Below are positions 43,647-52,101 of a stretch of 64,000 bases of DNA, piece after piece. The stretch comes from an uncultured Porphyromonas sp. GTDB lineage: Bacteria; Bacteroidota; Bacteroidia; Bacteroidales; Porphyromonadaceae. The stretch lies in assembly GCF_938023125.1 (NCBI RefSeq), contig NZ_CALHDW010000017.1, forward strand, positions 1 through 64,000, read 5' to 3'. The notes below the pieces were generated by a model. The model saw only the letters and a program-made list of their open reading frames with translations, was not told the DNA's origin and did no database searches. Numbering within the stretch: the stretch's first letter is position 1; each line of letters starts with the position of its first letter. The position numbers and the translations under genes were made by a program.

Positions 43647-44666
43647 ATGAACAACCTATTTGTTTATCTCGAAATAGAAAATGGCATCGTACAAGAAGTG
43701 AGCTTAGAACTCCTTACCAAGGGGCGTGCTCTTGCCACTCGCCTTGGTTGCCAACTAGAGGCCGTGGCTATCTCTAACTGCATCAAAGGGATTGCCGAGC
43801 AGGTGTTCCCTTATGGAGTAGATCGCCTGCATACATTTGAGTCTCCCAACCTACAGTACTATACAACGAAGCCCTACGGAGCTATCGTAACCAAGCTATT
43901 CGATGAAGAAAAGCCCCAAATAGCACTACTCGGAGCCACCACGCTGGGACGCGACTTAGGTCCCCTCGTTTCGTCGGCTCTGCACAGTGGGCTTACGGCG
44001 GACTGTACCTCGCTAGAGATTGGTGAGTACACCGACGCCAAAACCAAGCAACATTATCCCGAACTTCTCTACCAAATCCGTCCGGCTTTTGGCGGTAACA
44101 TCGTTGCCACCATCGTCAACCCCGATTGTCGTCCTCAGATGGCAACGGTACGCCCCGGAGTGATGAAAAAAGAGATTTTCGATGCCGCTTACAAGGGTGA
44201 AGTGATCCAACACAACGTAGCAGACTACGTATCGGATACCGACTTTGTGGTTTCTATCCTAGAGCGTCACATCGAAGAAAGCAAAGTAAACTTGGGAGGT
44301 AGCCCCATCATCGTAGCCGGTGGTTATGGTATGGGCAGCAAAGAAGGCTTTGGACTCCTCTTCCAACTTGCCGAAGTATTGGGTGCCGAAGTGGGAGCTT
44401 CTAGAGCTGCCGTGGATGCCGGATTCGCCGATCACGACCGCCAAATTGGTCAGACAGGTGTTACCGTGCGCCCCAAACTCTACATTGCCTGCGGTATCAG
44501 TGGTCAGATCCAACATGTGGCTGGGATGCAAGAAAGCTCGCTCATTATCTCGATTAACAACGATCCCGAAGCTCCCATCAACAGCATTGCGGACTACGTA
44601 ATCACGGGGAGAGTAGAAGACGTGATCCCTAAAATGATCGCAGCTTACAGAAAGAATAGTAAATAA
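43647..44666 (+). CDS. etfA: Electron transfer flavoprotein, alpha subunit
   Basis: 339 residues from ATG 43647 (MNNLFVYLEIENG); the TTG at 43638 is less likely. The C-terminal FAD-binding domain is clear: PIIVAGGYGMGSKEGF, then VGASRAAVDAGFADHDRQIGQTG and YIACGISGQIQHVAGM. FAD is held in EtfA at the interface with EtfB. It lies between etfB and the acyl-CoA dehydrogenase gene (24 bp), so the three products likely work as one complex. Confidence 0.95.
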   Translation: MNNLFVYLEIENGIVQEVSLELLTKGRALATRLGCQLEAVAISNCIKGIAEQVFPYGVDRLHTFESPNLQYYTTKPYGAIVTKLFDEEKPQIALLGATTLGRDLGPLVSSALHSGLTADCTSLEIGEYTDAKTKQHYPELLYQIRPAFGGNIVATIVNPDCRPQMATVRPGVMKKEIFDAAYKGEVIQHNVADYVSDTDFVVSILERHIEESKVNLGGSPIIVAGGYGMGSKEGFGLLFQLAEVLGAEVGASRAAVDAGFADHDRQIGQTGVTVRPKLYIACGISGQIQHVAGMQESSLIISINNDPEAPINSIADYVITGRVEDVIPKMIAAYRKNSK

Positions 44667-44690
44667 GCACCACGCTAAACATCTAAGATT

Positions 44691-46421
44691 ATGGCTAATT
44701 TCTATACAGATACCCCCCAACTAAAATACCACCTGCACCACCCGTTGATGCAGCGCATTGTGGCTCTTCGTGAGCGTGACTTTGCGGATAAAGATAAATA
44801 TGATTACGCTCCCCAAAACTACGAAGATGCCCTCGATAGCTATGAGCAGGTGCTCCATATCGTAGGTGAGCTTTGCGGGGATGTAATTGCCCCCAATGCC
44901 CAAAACGTGGATCAAACAGGTCCCTCTCTCGTAGAGGGTAGAGCTATCTACGACCCCTACACACAGGCTAATCTCGATGCCGTGCGTCAGGCAGGCCTTA
45001 TGGGTATTGCACTCCCCCGTCGTTACGATGGTCTCAACTTCCCCATCACTCCTTACATCATGGCAGCGGACATTGTTTCGCGTAGTGATGCCGGGTTTGA
45101 GAACCTATGGGGTTTGCAAGACTGCGCCACCACCCTATACGAATTTGGTAGCGAAGACCAACGGGAGCGCTTCCTCCCCCGCATCTCGGCTGGGGAAACG
45201 ATGTCTATGGACCTTACCGAACCCGATGCCGGTAGTGACCTTCAGGCTGTAATGCTCAAGGCGACATACAACGAACAAGATGGTGCATGGTACCTCAACG
45301 GTGTAAAGCGTTTTATTACCAATGGGGACTCTCACATCCACCTCGTGCTCGCCCGTAGCGAAGAGGGTACACGCGATGGTCGTGGGCTTTCGATGTTCAT
45401 CTTCGACTCCAAAAACAACCCGGGTGTAACCGTGCGCCGCATTGAGCACAAAATGGGTATCAAGGGCGTTCCTACCTGCGAATTGGTCTTCTCTAATGCC
45501 AAAGCAGAGCTTTGTGGTGAACGCCGCCTAGGTCTTATCAAATACATTATGGCTCTGATGAATGGTGCTCGCTTGGGTATCATGTCGCAAGCTGTAGGCC
45601 TTAGCGAAGCCGCTTATCAGGAGGCTTATGCCTATGCTATTGAGCGTAAGCAATTTGGTCAGACCATTGATAATTTCCCTGCTGTGTATGAGATGCTCTC
45701 TATTATGAGAGCAAAAACGGATGCTTCTCGTGCTCATCTCTACGAAACTTGTCGCTTTGTAGATATGTACAAGACGCTAGAAGACATCCAGAGAGAGCGT
45801 AAACTCACCCCCGAAGAACGCAAGGAACTCAAATACTACACCCGTCTAGCCGATGCCTTTACTCCTATCGGTAAGGGGCTTAGCACCGAGTTCGCCAATC
45901 AGAATGTATATGATTGCGTACAGATCCATGGCGGTAGTGGGTATATGAAAGACTATACTTGTGAGCGCCTCTATAGAGACGTCCGCATTACCAATATCTA
46001 CGAAGGTACAACCCAGTTGCAGGTAGTGGCAGCCATCCGCCACGTCACAACCGGAACGTACTACGAGCGTATGCACGAGTACCAAACAACCGAGGTTAAA
46101 CCCGAATGGAAAGCCATGAAGGAGAGCCTAGCTGCGATGAACGAACGTGCACACCAGCTAACTCAATTTGTTGTTGAGCAGAAGAATCAAGAGCTTCTCG
46201 ACTTCCAAGCTCGCCGCCTCGTGGAGATGACTTCGCACGCTCTCTTTGGGCATTTGTTGCTCCTTGCAGCCAACGACGAACCCGAACTCTTTGGCAAAAG
46301 TGCTCGCGTATATCATCGCTTTGCTCTTGCCGAGCAGGACAAGATCGAACGCTTTGTTCGCAACTTTGCTGTAGAAGAGCTTGCTGATTACCGTAACAAA
46401 CAACAAGAAGCCGAAGCCTAA
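44691..46421 (+). CDS. Acyl-CoA dehydrogenase, extended type
   Basis: 576 residues. It oxidises an acyl-CoA at the alpha-beta position with FAD and passes electrons to EtfAB. Visible are the MSMDLTEPDAGSDLQA and YLNGVKRFITNGD segments of the middle domain, KMGIKGVPTCELVF, and the catalytic-glutamate region RITNIYEGTTQLQ. It is about 190 residues longer than classical short-chain enzymes (about 380): residues about 430-576 form an extra helical domain seen in some Bacteroidota and long-chain enzymes. The chain-length preference is not readable. It is followed by a strong terminator. Confidence 0.93.
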   Translation: MANFYTDTPQLKYHLHHPLMQRIVALRERDFADKDKYDYAPQNYEDALDSYEQVLHIVGELCGDVIAPNAQNVDQTGPSLVEGRAIYDPYTQANLDAVRQAGLMGIALPRRYDGLNFPITPYIMAADIVSRSDAGFENLWGLQDCATTLYEFGSEDQRERFLPRISAGETMSMDLTEPDAGSDLQAVMLKATYNEQDGAWYLNGVKRFITNGDSHIHLVLARSEEGTRDGRGLSMFIFDSKNNPGVTVRRIEHKMGIKGVPTCELVFSNAKAELCGERRLGLIKYIMALMNGARLGIMSQAVGLSEAAYQEAYAYAIERKQFGQTIDNFPAVYEMLSIMRAKTDASRAHLYETCRFVDMYKTLEDIQRERKLTPEERKELKYYTRLADAFTPIGKGLSTEFANQNVYDCVQIHGGSGYMKDYTCERLYRDVRITNIYEGTTQLQVVAAIRHVTTGTYYERMHEYQTTEVKPEWKAMKESLAAMNERAHQLTQFVVEQKNQELLDFQARRLVEMTSHALFGHLLLLAANDEPELFGKSARVYHRFALAEQDKIERFVRNFAVEELADYRNKQQEAEA

Positions 46422-46447
46422 TCTCTAGGCTATCGAAGCAAACAACG

Positions 46448-46485
46448 CCCCCTATTCTCGCATGAGAATAGGGGGTTTCTTTTTG
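46448..46485 (+). terminator. Terminator of the pdxH-to-acyl-CoA dehydrogenase run
   Basis: A perfect 12-bp stem, CCCCCTATTCTC (46448-46459) with GAGAATAGGGGG (46464-46475), has a 4-nt loop and is followed by TTTCTTTTTG. Confidence 0.95.
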
Positions 46486-46562
46486 TCATATAAGACAAGG
46501 AGGGAAAAGAAAAACACCCTGTAGGAAAGCAAACAACAGCCATCCTCTAAGCAGAAGACAAC

Positions 46563-46593
46563 AAAAAAGCCCTCCAATACGAAGGGCTTTTTT
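46563..46593 (-). terminator. Terminator downstream of tRNA-Asn
   Basis: AAAAAAGCCCT (46563-46573) pairs with AGGGCTTTTTT (46583-46593) with a 9-nt loop. The symmetrical A/T tracts allow it to work in both directions; on the minus strand it ends the tRNA transcript. Confidence 0.9.
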
Positions 46594-46607
46594 ATTGAAA
46601 TCAGATG

Positions 46608-46681
46608 CGCTCCCTCTTGGGCTTGAACCAAGGACCCCCTGATTAACAGTCAGATGCTCTAACCAACTGAGCTAAGGAAGC
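46608..46681 (-). tRNA. tRNA-Asn (GTT)
   Basis: The minus strand folds as a standard tRNA. The acceptor stem is GCTTCCT/AGGGAGC, the D-arm includes AGCTCAGTTGGTTAGAGC, the anticodon stem-loop is CTGACTGTTAATCAG with anticodon GTT, and the T-loop is GGTTCAAGCC. The discriminator base is G and the CCA end is not encoded. Confidence 0.97.
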
Positions 46682-46696
46682 TTTCATTTCCGGCGA

Positions 46697-46726
46697 CAAA
46701 GGTAGTGATTTTGTTAGATGTACCAA
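46697..46726 (-). promoter_or_regulatory. Promoter of tRNA-Asn
   Basis: On the minus strand TTG, a 19-nt spacer and TACCTTTG (complement of 46697-46704) match the consensus. The element ends 16 bp before the mature tRNA 5' end. Confidence 0.85.
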
Positions 46727-46982
46727 TACTTTTTCTACAAGAAAACCTCATAAAAATAGAGATACCCCCCTCTTTTACCTTGCCTATCCCCGATTTTCGT
46801 TCAGCCTAATTCGGAAAAGAAATTCTAGGGAGAAAAAGAAAGACACCCAGCCTATTTTCTTGGGGAAATTACCCTAAAAGAAAATGAAAACCAGGTGCTT
46901 TATGAATACAAATCAGCCTACACCCCTAGAGAGTATAGGTGAAAAAGGAAAGACTACTCCTCCACTCTACAAAAAAAGTGGA

Positions 46983-47333
46983 TTACTGCTGAGGAGCGTC
47001 GGGAGTAGGAGTAGCTGGCATTTCACCGCCCAAGTTGGGGAGCTGCTGCTCAGGTGTTTCTTCTACCTTCTGCTCTATAACTTTATTGATCCCCTGATCT
47101 TCCTTGAGACTTGTATGGAGGAAATGAGTAGAAACGATGCTCAGGATGGCGATAGCTCCAGCCAACCACCAAGTAGCTTTTTCTAGAAAATCGGTCGTCT
47201 TACGAACCCCCATAATCTGATTGCTTGAGGCAAATCCGGAGGCGAGACCCCCTCCCTTTGAGTTTTGGATAACTACTACGAGTATAAGCAAAACAGCTGC
47301 TAAGAGGATGAGGATGGATAGGAAAACAAACAT
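46983..47333 (-). CDS. secG: Preprotein translocase subunit SecG
   Basis: A 116-residue inner-membrane protein. The first helix is LSILILLAAVLLILVVVIQNSKGGG, which then leads through the conserved loop GLASGFASSNQIMGVRKTTDFLEKAT (here read in two parts) into the second helix. The C-terminal tail of 40 residues is rich in Pro, Gln and Thr. SecG assists the SecYEG channel. It is the last gene of the sigma-54 regulator-lptE-TPR-secG run, a gene order that I recognise as common in Bacteroidota. Confidence 0.93.
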   Translation of the reverse strand: MFVFLSILILLAAVLLILVVVIQNSKGGGLASGFASSNQIMGVRKTTDFLEKATWWLAGAIAILSIVSTHFLHTSLKEDQGINKVIEQKVEETPEQQLPNLGGEMPATPTPDAPQQ

Positions 47334-47357
47334 TGTACTTACGTGTTTTATTATATA

Positions 47358-48029
47358 CTATTCTCTATTACTTATTTCTTGTAGGCGCCCTAAGAACCTA
47401 ATCTGATCTGCAAAGTAAGCGTTTTTTTCTGGATTTTTGGTCATTATTGCCCGCAGAATATCAAGAGCGCGATCATAACGCTGCTGTTGAATGTAGATTT
47501 TGGCGAGCGTTTCTGTAAAAAGAGGACCTCTATTCTCCTCTTCCACGTCCTCTTGAGAGGGTACGGAAGAGGCTTGAGACTTGGGAACGAGCGTCTCTCG
47601 CTCCTCATAATTCTCAGAAGTGGGGGCTATAATTCCTCGCTCTAAGGCATCGAAATAGTCACCACCGCCTCCAACGCCTTCGCCTAGCGAGGCGAGAGGA
47701 TCTCCGGAGTGAGAGGAACCAATCTCTTCTAGGAAGCGATCGATGGACGAAAAATCACCCTTATCAGAGTCTGACACTACGGAGCTCTGGGGGATATATC
47801 GCTTCTCCACAAGTGCGTACAATCGGCTACGAGAGGGAAGGGAAATTGCCCACTTTTTCAGTTCGGAGAAGTAACGAAGATCCTCAAGAAGAGCCAGATT
47901 GTATAGATACAAAAAGATGAAAGTCTGCGCATAAGGATAGGCCTCTACTAGCTGTTTAAGCTCGGGTAGGGTCTCCTTATTCAGGGTATTGGGTGCATTG
48001 AGATAGGCTCGTAGCTCTTGTGCTGTCAT
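47358..48029 (-). CDS. TPR-like conserved Bacteroidota protein
   Basis: A 223-residue protein without signal peptide or membrane helix. The N-terminal 90 residues are helical (LPELKQLVEAYPYAQTFIFLY). A low-complexity, charged linker follows. The C-terminal 60 residues hold a tetratricopeptide-like repeat (ETLAKIYIQQQRYDRALDIL). Proteins of this kind are encoded between lptE and secG across Bacteroidota, but no function is known to me. It starts 28 bp after the lptE stop. Confidence 0.75.
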   Translation of the reverse strand: MTAQELRAYLNAPNTLNKETLPELKQLVEAYPYAQTFIFLYLYNLALLEDLRYFSELKKWAISLPSRSRLYALVEKRYIPQSSVVSDSDKGDFSSIDRFLEEIGSSHSGDPLASLGEGVGGGGDYFDALERGIIAPTSENYEERETLVPKSQASSVPSQEDVEEENRGPLFTETLAKIYIQQQRYDRALDILRAIMTKNPEKNAYFADQIRFLGRLQEISNRE

Positions 48030-48057
48030 GTATCAAGTCCGGAGGAATGGGTGAGAA

Positions 48058-48591
48058 TTACCAATCTTCTGCCGTGGCATTAAAGATTTGCTTGGTGATG
48101 TCTTCGGTAAGCTGTCGCACCAAATCATCCTGTACTTGCGAGAAGAGACTACTGCTATCAAACTCGGTATAAGCCGAGAAGGTGCGGTCGAAATTTTTCT
48201 TTGGATTCGCATTATTCTCAAAGTGTACCGAGACAGTCATCGTAAACCGAGTCATGGACGCAAAGGCATCCTCCTGCACAGCTACCGGAGTGAGGTCGTA
48301 TCCAACAATCGACCCCTCTATGCTAAAGTCTCCGGATTGGGGCACCTCCTCTAGGTGGGTTTGGCGGCGGAAAAGTTCGCGCAATGCCTCTGTAAAGGAC
48401 TGACTAAGGGGCGGATATACCAGGGGAGCTTGGTTTATAAACTCCGTAATGGAGACCGTTTTGGTCTGTTCGTAGTCGATAGATGTACCCGTAAACTTAT
48501 AAGAGATCTTACAAGAGGTGAGGGTGAGTAGCAAAGAGAGCAACCCCAATAATTTCCTTGTATGCCGGCTGATGAGACTATTCCAAACCAT
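48058..48591 (-). CDS. lptE: LptE-like LPS assembly lipoprotein
   Basis: 177 residues with lipobox LTLTSC (Cys about 27), starting CKISYKFTGTSIDYEQTKTV in the mature form. The LptE family plugs the LptD barrel in the outer membrane and helps insert lipopolysaccharide. The Bacteroidota version has the same opening strand with YSFTG/YKFTG, followed by the SITEFINQAPLVYPPLS segment and an alpha/beta fold. The start overlaps the end of the upstream regulator gene by 14 bp. Confidence 0.85.
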   Translation of the reverse strand: MVWNSLISRHTRKLLGLLSLLLTLTSCKISYKFTGTSIDYEQTKTVSITEFINQAPLVYPPLSQSFTEALRELFRRQTHLEEVPQSGDFSIEGSIVGYDLTPVAVQEDAFASMTRFTMTVSVHFENNANPKKNFDRTFSAYTEFDSSSLFSQVQDDLVRQLTEDITKQIFNATAEDW

Positions 48592-49867
48592 ATTCTTTTA
48601 TCTTGCGAGAGAGGGTACGAGCCGAGATTCCCAGCATGTCGGCAATCTGTTGCCTCGTGTAGGAAGCCTTTTGCAACCCAAGTGCTTGTGTAATAAGTTG
48701 CCGCTCTGCCTCTTCTATTGTAATAATCCCCTTAATAGGGCTCTCGGAGGGAGAAATGGATTCTTCTGCCTCTTCGGGCTCTACTACCTCATCGTAATCA
48801 ATAGCATGCTCTTGGCTATGTGCCGTATATTTGGGGAGCAATGTATGCGAAGTATCCTCGTGCCTGGGAGAGCAAGCCTCGGTGTGCTCCACCATTTGTA
48901 TAGTTCGATTCGTCTCCGCTAGGGGCGCGCCTTTCATCTCGTTTACCGTCTGTTTGAGCTCGTTGAAGTCTCGACGGAGATCAAAAAGTACTTGATAGAG
49001 TATCTCTCGCTCATTGGCAAACGTTTGCTGATCCACACTCTGCTGTACACCGGACACTACGGGATGGAGATCTTGCAGACCCTCTTCCGAGAGATAATTG
49101 CGTAGCACCTCCGGCTCCACAAGTCGATTTTGCTCAAGGATACTCATGCGCTCGGTAATATTGCGCAACTCGCGGATATTCCCCGGCCAGCGGTACGTGA
49201 TAAGAATATGCTTGGCATCTGCGGATAGCTCTAAGGGCGGCACCTGATACATAGAGGCGTAGTCCGAAGCAAATCGGCGGAACAAAAGTGCGATGTCGTC
49301 CCCCCGCTCCCGTAGAGGTGGCACTAGGATGGGGACTGTATTTAGGCGATAGTAAAGGTCCTCTCTAAAGCGGCCGTTACGTATGGCTTCTGCCATATTT
49401 ACATTCGTGGCAGCCACAATGCGGACGTTCGTCTTGATGGGTTGACTTGCCCCCACCGGGATAAATTCTCCATTCTCTAGCACACGTAGCAAACGAGCCT
49501 GAGTAGCCAAAGGCAACTCCCCGACCTCATCCAAAAAGATCGTTCCCTCGTTGGCTTCTTCAAAGTAGCCCTTACGATCGGACAACGCTCCCGTAAAAGA
49601 ACCCTTTCGATGCCCAAAAAGCTCCGAGTCGATCGTTCCCTCCGGAATAGCTCCGCAGTTAATCGCAATATAATTCTTGTGCTTACGGATGGAGTACTGA
49701 TGCACGATTTTGGGAAAGAACTCCTTACCTACACCACTCTCCCCCGTGATGAGGACAGTCGCATCCGTAGGAGCAACCTGCACGGCTGTGCGGATGGCTT
49801 GGAGCAATTTTGGGGCGTTACCTATAATTCCTAGGCGTTGCTTTACTTGTTGTACATCTATATCCAT
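48578..49867 (-). CDS. Sigma-54-dependent regulator without receiver domain
   Basis: 429 residues from ATG 49867. The AAA+ domain starts almost at the N-terminus: Walker A GESGVGKE (about 44-51), sigma-54 contact loop GSFTGA instead of the usual GAFTGA, Walker B GTIFLDEVGELP, and the arginine-finger region LYYRLNTVPILVPPLRERGDDI. A linker of about 110 charged residues precedes a C-terminal Fis-type helix-turn-helix (TRQQIADMLGISARTLSRKIKEYGLE). There is no receiver or sensory domain, so activity may be set by expression or partner binding. It overlaps lptE by 14 bp. Confidence 0.93.
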   Translation of the reverse strand: MDIDVQQVKQRLGIIGNAPKLLQAIRTAVQVAPTDATVLITGESGVGKEFFPKIVHQYSIRKHKNYIAINCGAIPEGTIDSELFGHRKGSFTGALSDRKGYFEEANEGTIFLDEVGELPLATQARLLRVLENGEFIPVGASQPIKTNVRIVAATNVNMAEAIRNGRFREDLYYRLNTVPILVPPLRERGDDIALLFRRFASDYASMYQVPPLELSADAKHILITYRWPGNIRELRNITERMSILEQNRLVEPEVLRNYLSEEGLQDLHPVVSGVQQSVDQQTFANEREILYQVLFDLRRDFNELKQTVNEMKGAPLAETNRTIQMVEHTEACSPRHEDTSHTLLPKYTAHSQEHAIDYDEVVEPEEAEESISPSESPIKGIITIEEAERQLITQALGLQKASYTRQQIADMLGISARTLSRKIKEYGLE

Positions 49868-49874
49868 ACTTCTA

Positions 49875-49882
49875 CAAAGGTA
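49875..49882 (-). promoter_or_regulatory. -7 element for the sigma-54 regulator gene
   Basis: TACCTTTG on the minus strand lies only 7 bp before the ATG at 49867, so the transcript would be leaderless or nearly so. Confidence 0.5.
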
Positions 49883-50035
49883 CAATATCTCTTGGCTAAT
49901 CTAGCTATATTTCTTGGCATACGTTCAGGATTCCTACCCGACATTGCGGAGAAAAGCGAACTCCATTCGGAGAGGAGAAAGAGACCCCCTCCTCGAAAAA
50001 TGTTCTCCCCTCATTTAGAGGAAAGAGAAGCCCTC

Positions 50036-50081
50036 TCTAAAAAGAAAGGCTACCCCTCCTATCTGTCAAAAGAGGGATAGC
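50036..50081 (-). terminator. Terminator after the nucleoside phosphorylase gene
   Basis: GGCTATCCCTC and GAGGGGTAGCC (minus strand, one mismatch) form a hairpin across 50047-50081, followed by TTTCTTTTTAG. Confidence 0.85.
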
Positions 50082-50115
50082 CGTTAAGTCTCGGGGAGAT
50101 GCCCCTGTACAGAGC

Positions 50116-50997
50116 TTAGATGCGCTCGAGCACGATTCGAATAAGGTCTTCGATGCTCCCTTTATAGTCGGTATTCATGTTGAGATTTTGCCGCCCGGCA
50201 ATAATGCAACATACCGTCATAGCCTTATGCCCTAGGAGGGAAGCAATGCCACTGAGAGCCGAACTTTCCATCTCAAAGTTGGTGATTTTATATCCCTCGT
50301 AGCGGAAGTCTTCTATTTTTTTGTTCAGATTTTCGTCTGCCAATGGGAGACGGAGCTTGCGTCCCTGAGGGGCATAGAATCCATTACAAGCAATGGTACT
50401 CCCCTTGATAATGCGCCCATCATTCCCTACAATGCGCTCTAGTAGCTCGGCATCGGCCGATACAACATAGGGTTTAAGCCCCTCTATCTTCCAATCGAGC
50501 TGTTGGGTCAAAGCCTTTTCGTAGGCTAGGTCTCGCACTCTTTCTGTCTCACCATAGAAGTAAATAACGCCATCAAAACCAATGGCCTTTTCACTCGCTA
50601 CATACGAACCAATTGGGCTCTCGGGTTGAAGCCCTCCTGAGGTACCAATGCGTACCATTGTGAGCTGACGGAACTCATCGCGCACGCAACGCTTCTCAAG
50701 GTCAAAGTTGGCAAGAGCATCCAATTCGCTCGCTACAATCTCAATATTATCACCCCCAATACCATGGCTTTGTACCGTAATACGCTTACCCTTGTAAGAG
50801 CCGGTTATGGTACGAAACTCACGGTTTTGTACATCGCACTCTTGGCTATCAAAATAGTTGGCAATCATGCCTACCCGATCGGGGTCTCCGCAAAGGATAA
50901 TTTTATCGGCAAGCTGCTCGGGTTTGAGATGAAGGTGAAATATCGAACCGTCTTGATTGACAATAAGCTCCGAAGAGGGGATAATACGTTTTTCCAT
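50116..50997 (-). CDS. Nucleoside phosphorylase (uridine phosphorylase-like)
   Basis: 293 residues of the PNP_UDP_1 family. The phosphate-binding start IILCGDPDRVGMIANYF and the core VRIGTSGGLQPESPIGSYV are clear. A late NFEMESSALSGIASLLGH region holds the nucleoside ribose-binding Glu-Met-Glu. It splits nucleosides with phosphate into base and ribose-1-phosphate. Uridine is the likeliest substrate, but purine specificity is possible. It follows the TPR/PD40 gene by 27 bp. Confidence 0.88.
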   Translation of the reverse strand: MEKRIIPSSELIVNQDGSIFHLHLKPEQLADKIILCGDPDRVGMIANYFDSQECDVQNREFRTITGSYKGKRITVQSHGIGGDNIEIVASELDALANFDLEKRCVRDEFRQLTMVRIGTSGGLQPESPIGSYVASEKAIGFDGVIYFYGETERVRDLAYEKALTQQLDWKIEGLKPYVVSADAELLERIVGNDGRIIKGSTIACNGFYAPQGRKLRLPLADENLNKKIEDFRYEGYKITNFEMESSALSGIASLLGHKAMTVCCIIAGRQNLNMNTDYKGSIEDLIRIVLERI

Positions 50998-51024
50998 AAC
51001 CTAATGAGGATAAAATAAGTGTAG

Positions 51025-52101
51025 CTATTGATTTTGTGCTGTTGCTCTCCAAGGGTTGAGGGAGGCGGCCGGTCGCTTCTCTTGGAGAGTATTGAAAGGG
51101 AGGAGAGTGTGCTCTTCGTTTATACGGAATGTATAGAGGTTCACTTTCCCCGGAGGGCAAAAGCGAGTGGATGCGAGCACTCCTACCCCTCGCAAATCGT
51201 CGTAAATGAGAAAAAGATCGTCCTGGGGAGAGTTGAAGGGCATCCCCAAGAGAGAAGGTGTTTGGTAGTTGCCCGTCTCCGGGTCGCGCCGTGAGAGATA
51301 GAGGTCGTACCCCCCAATGCCTTCGCTGCTTTTGCGTGCGAATATGAGCGTTATGCCATCCTGACGTAGGATAGGATAGCCCTCGTCATTGGGGGTATTG
51401 AGGGCCTCGAGAGCATTCTCTTCGGCCATACGGCCCTGCAATTTTAAGGCAGAAAAAATATCAGAATCACCTCTGTGTTCCAACTTTCGTGCGTAAAAAG
51501 ACTCTAGACCAAGAGCTGTCTCGTAAACCCATCCCTCTGCATTGAGCTCTCCCACTTCACTTCTAAAATCCGAAGCGGAGCGTAACCGTCCCCATTCCGT
51601 AGAGAAGTATTGCTTTGGGAGGACGGGGAGCGCATCAAGCGACATCTGCATGCTATCTACAATCTCTAGTCTCTCACTCTTGTCGAGCATCTGCCGAGCA
51701 CGTTGGGCTTGTTGCCTTAGAGTGGCTACCTCGGGCGTCTCCGCTTTAGGCGAAAGACGGCCAAGAGTGGTAAGCGTCTCCTCAAAGAGATAGTTGGCAT
51801 AATAGGCTTGAGCCAAAAGCGAAGTAGAGACCCGCGATTTCTTATTCGAGTGCGATAGCAACAGATCTAGGGACTCTTGGTACTTTCCTACCTCCAAAAG
51901 CAGGGAGGCATATTCCTCTTTGAGTGCTGTATTGAGGGGTGATTGCTCCGCAAGTACTCGGTAGGCACTGTCGGCTTTTGCCCAATCTCCCATCTCCCGC
52001 AGTGCACGGGCTTCCTGCAGAGATTGTGCAGAAAGCCCCAGGGCACTAGCTAGAGAAATACCTGCCCACAGCAAGAGGGCGGTTAGAGTCTTCGTCCGCA
52101 T
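51025..52101 (-). CDS. Exported TPR/PD40-like protein
   Basis: 358 residues with a signal peptide ending ALGLSAQ. Residues about 25-160 look like tetratricopeptide repeats (ALREMGDWAKADSAYRVLAEQ, PLNTALKEEYASLLLEVGKY; adjacent repeats). The C-terminal half contains strand motifs of PD40/WD40-like propellers (LIFARKSSEGIGGYDLYLSRR, then GVGVLASTRFCPPGKVNLYTF). The combination resembles envelope proteins of the Bacteroidota gliding/T9SS accessory type, but I cannot assign it. It overlaps the SIMPL gene by one base (52101). Confidence 0.65.
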   Translation of the reverse strand: MRTKTLTALLLWAGISLASALGLSAQSLQEARALREMGDWAKADSAYRVLAEQSPLNTALKEEYASLLLEVGKYQESLDLLLSHSNKKSRVSTSLLAQAYYANYLFEETLTTLGRLSPKAETPEVATLRQQAQRARQMLDKSERLEIVDSMQMSLDALPVLPKQYFSTEWGRLRSASDFRSEVGELNAEGWVYETALGLESFYARKLEHRGDSDIFSALKLQGRMAEENALEALNTPNDEGYPILRQDGITLIFARKSSEGIGGYDLYLSRRDPETGNYQTPSLLGMPFNSPQDDLFLIYDDLRGVGVLASTRFCPPGKVNLYTFRINEEHTLLPFNTLQEKRPAASLNPWRATAQNQ

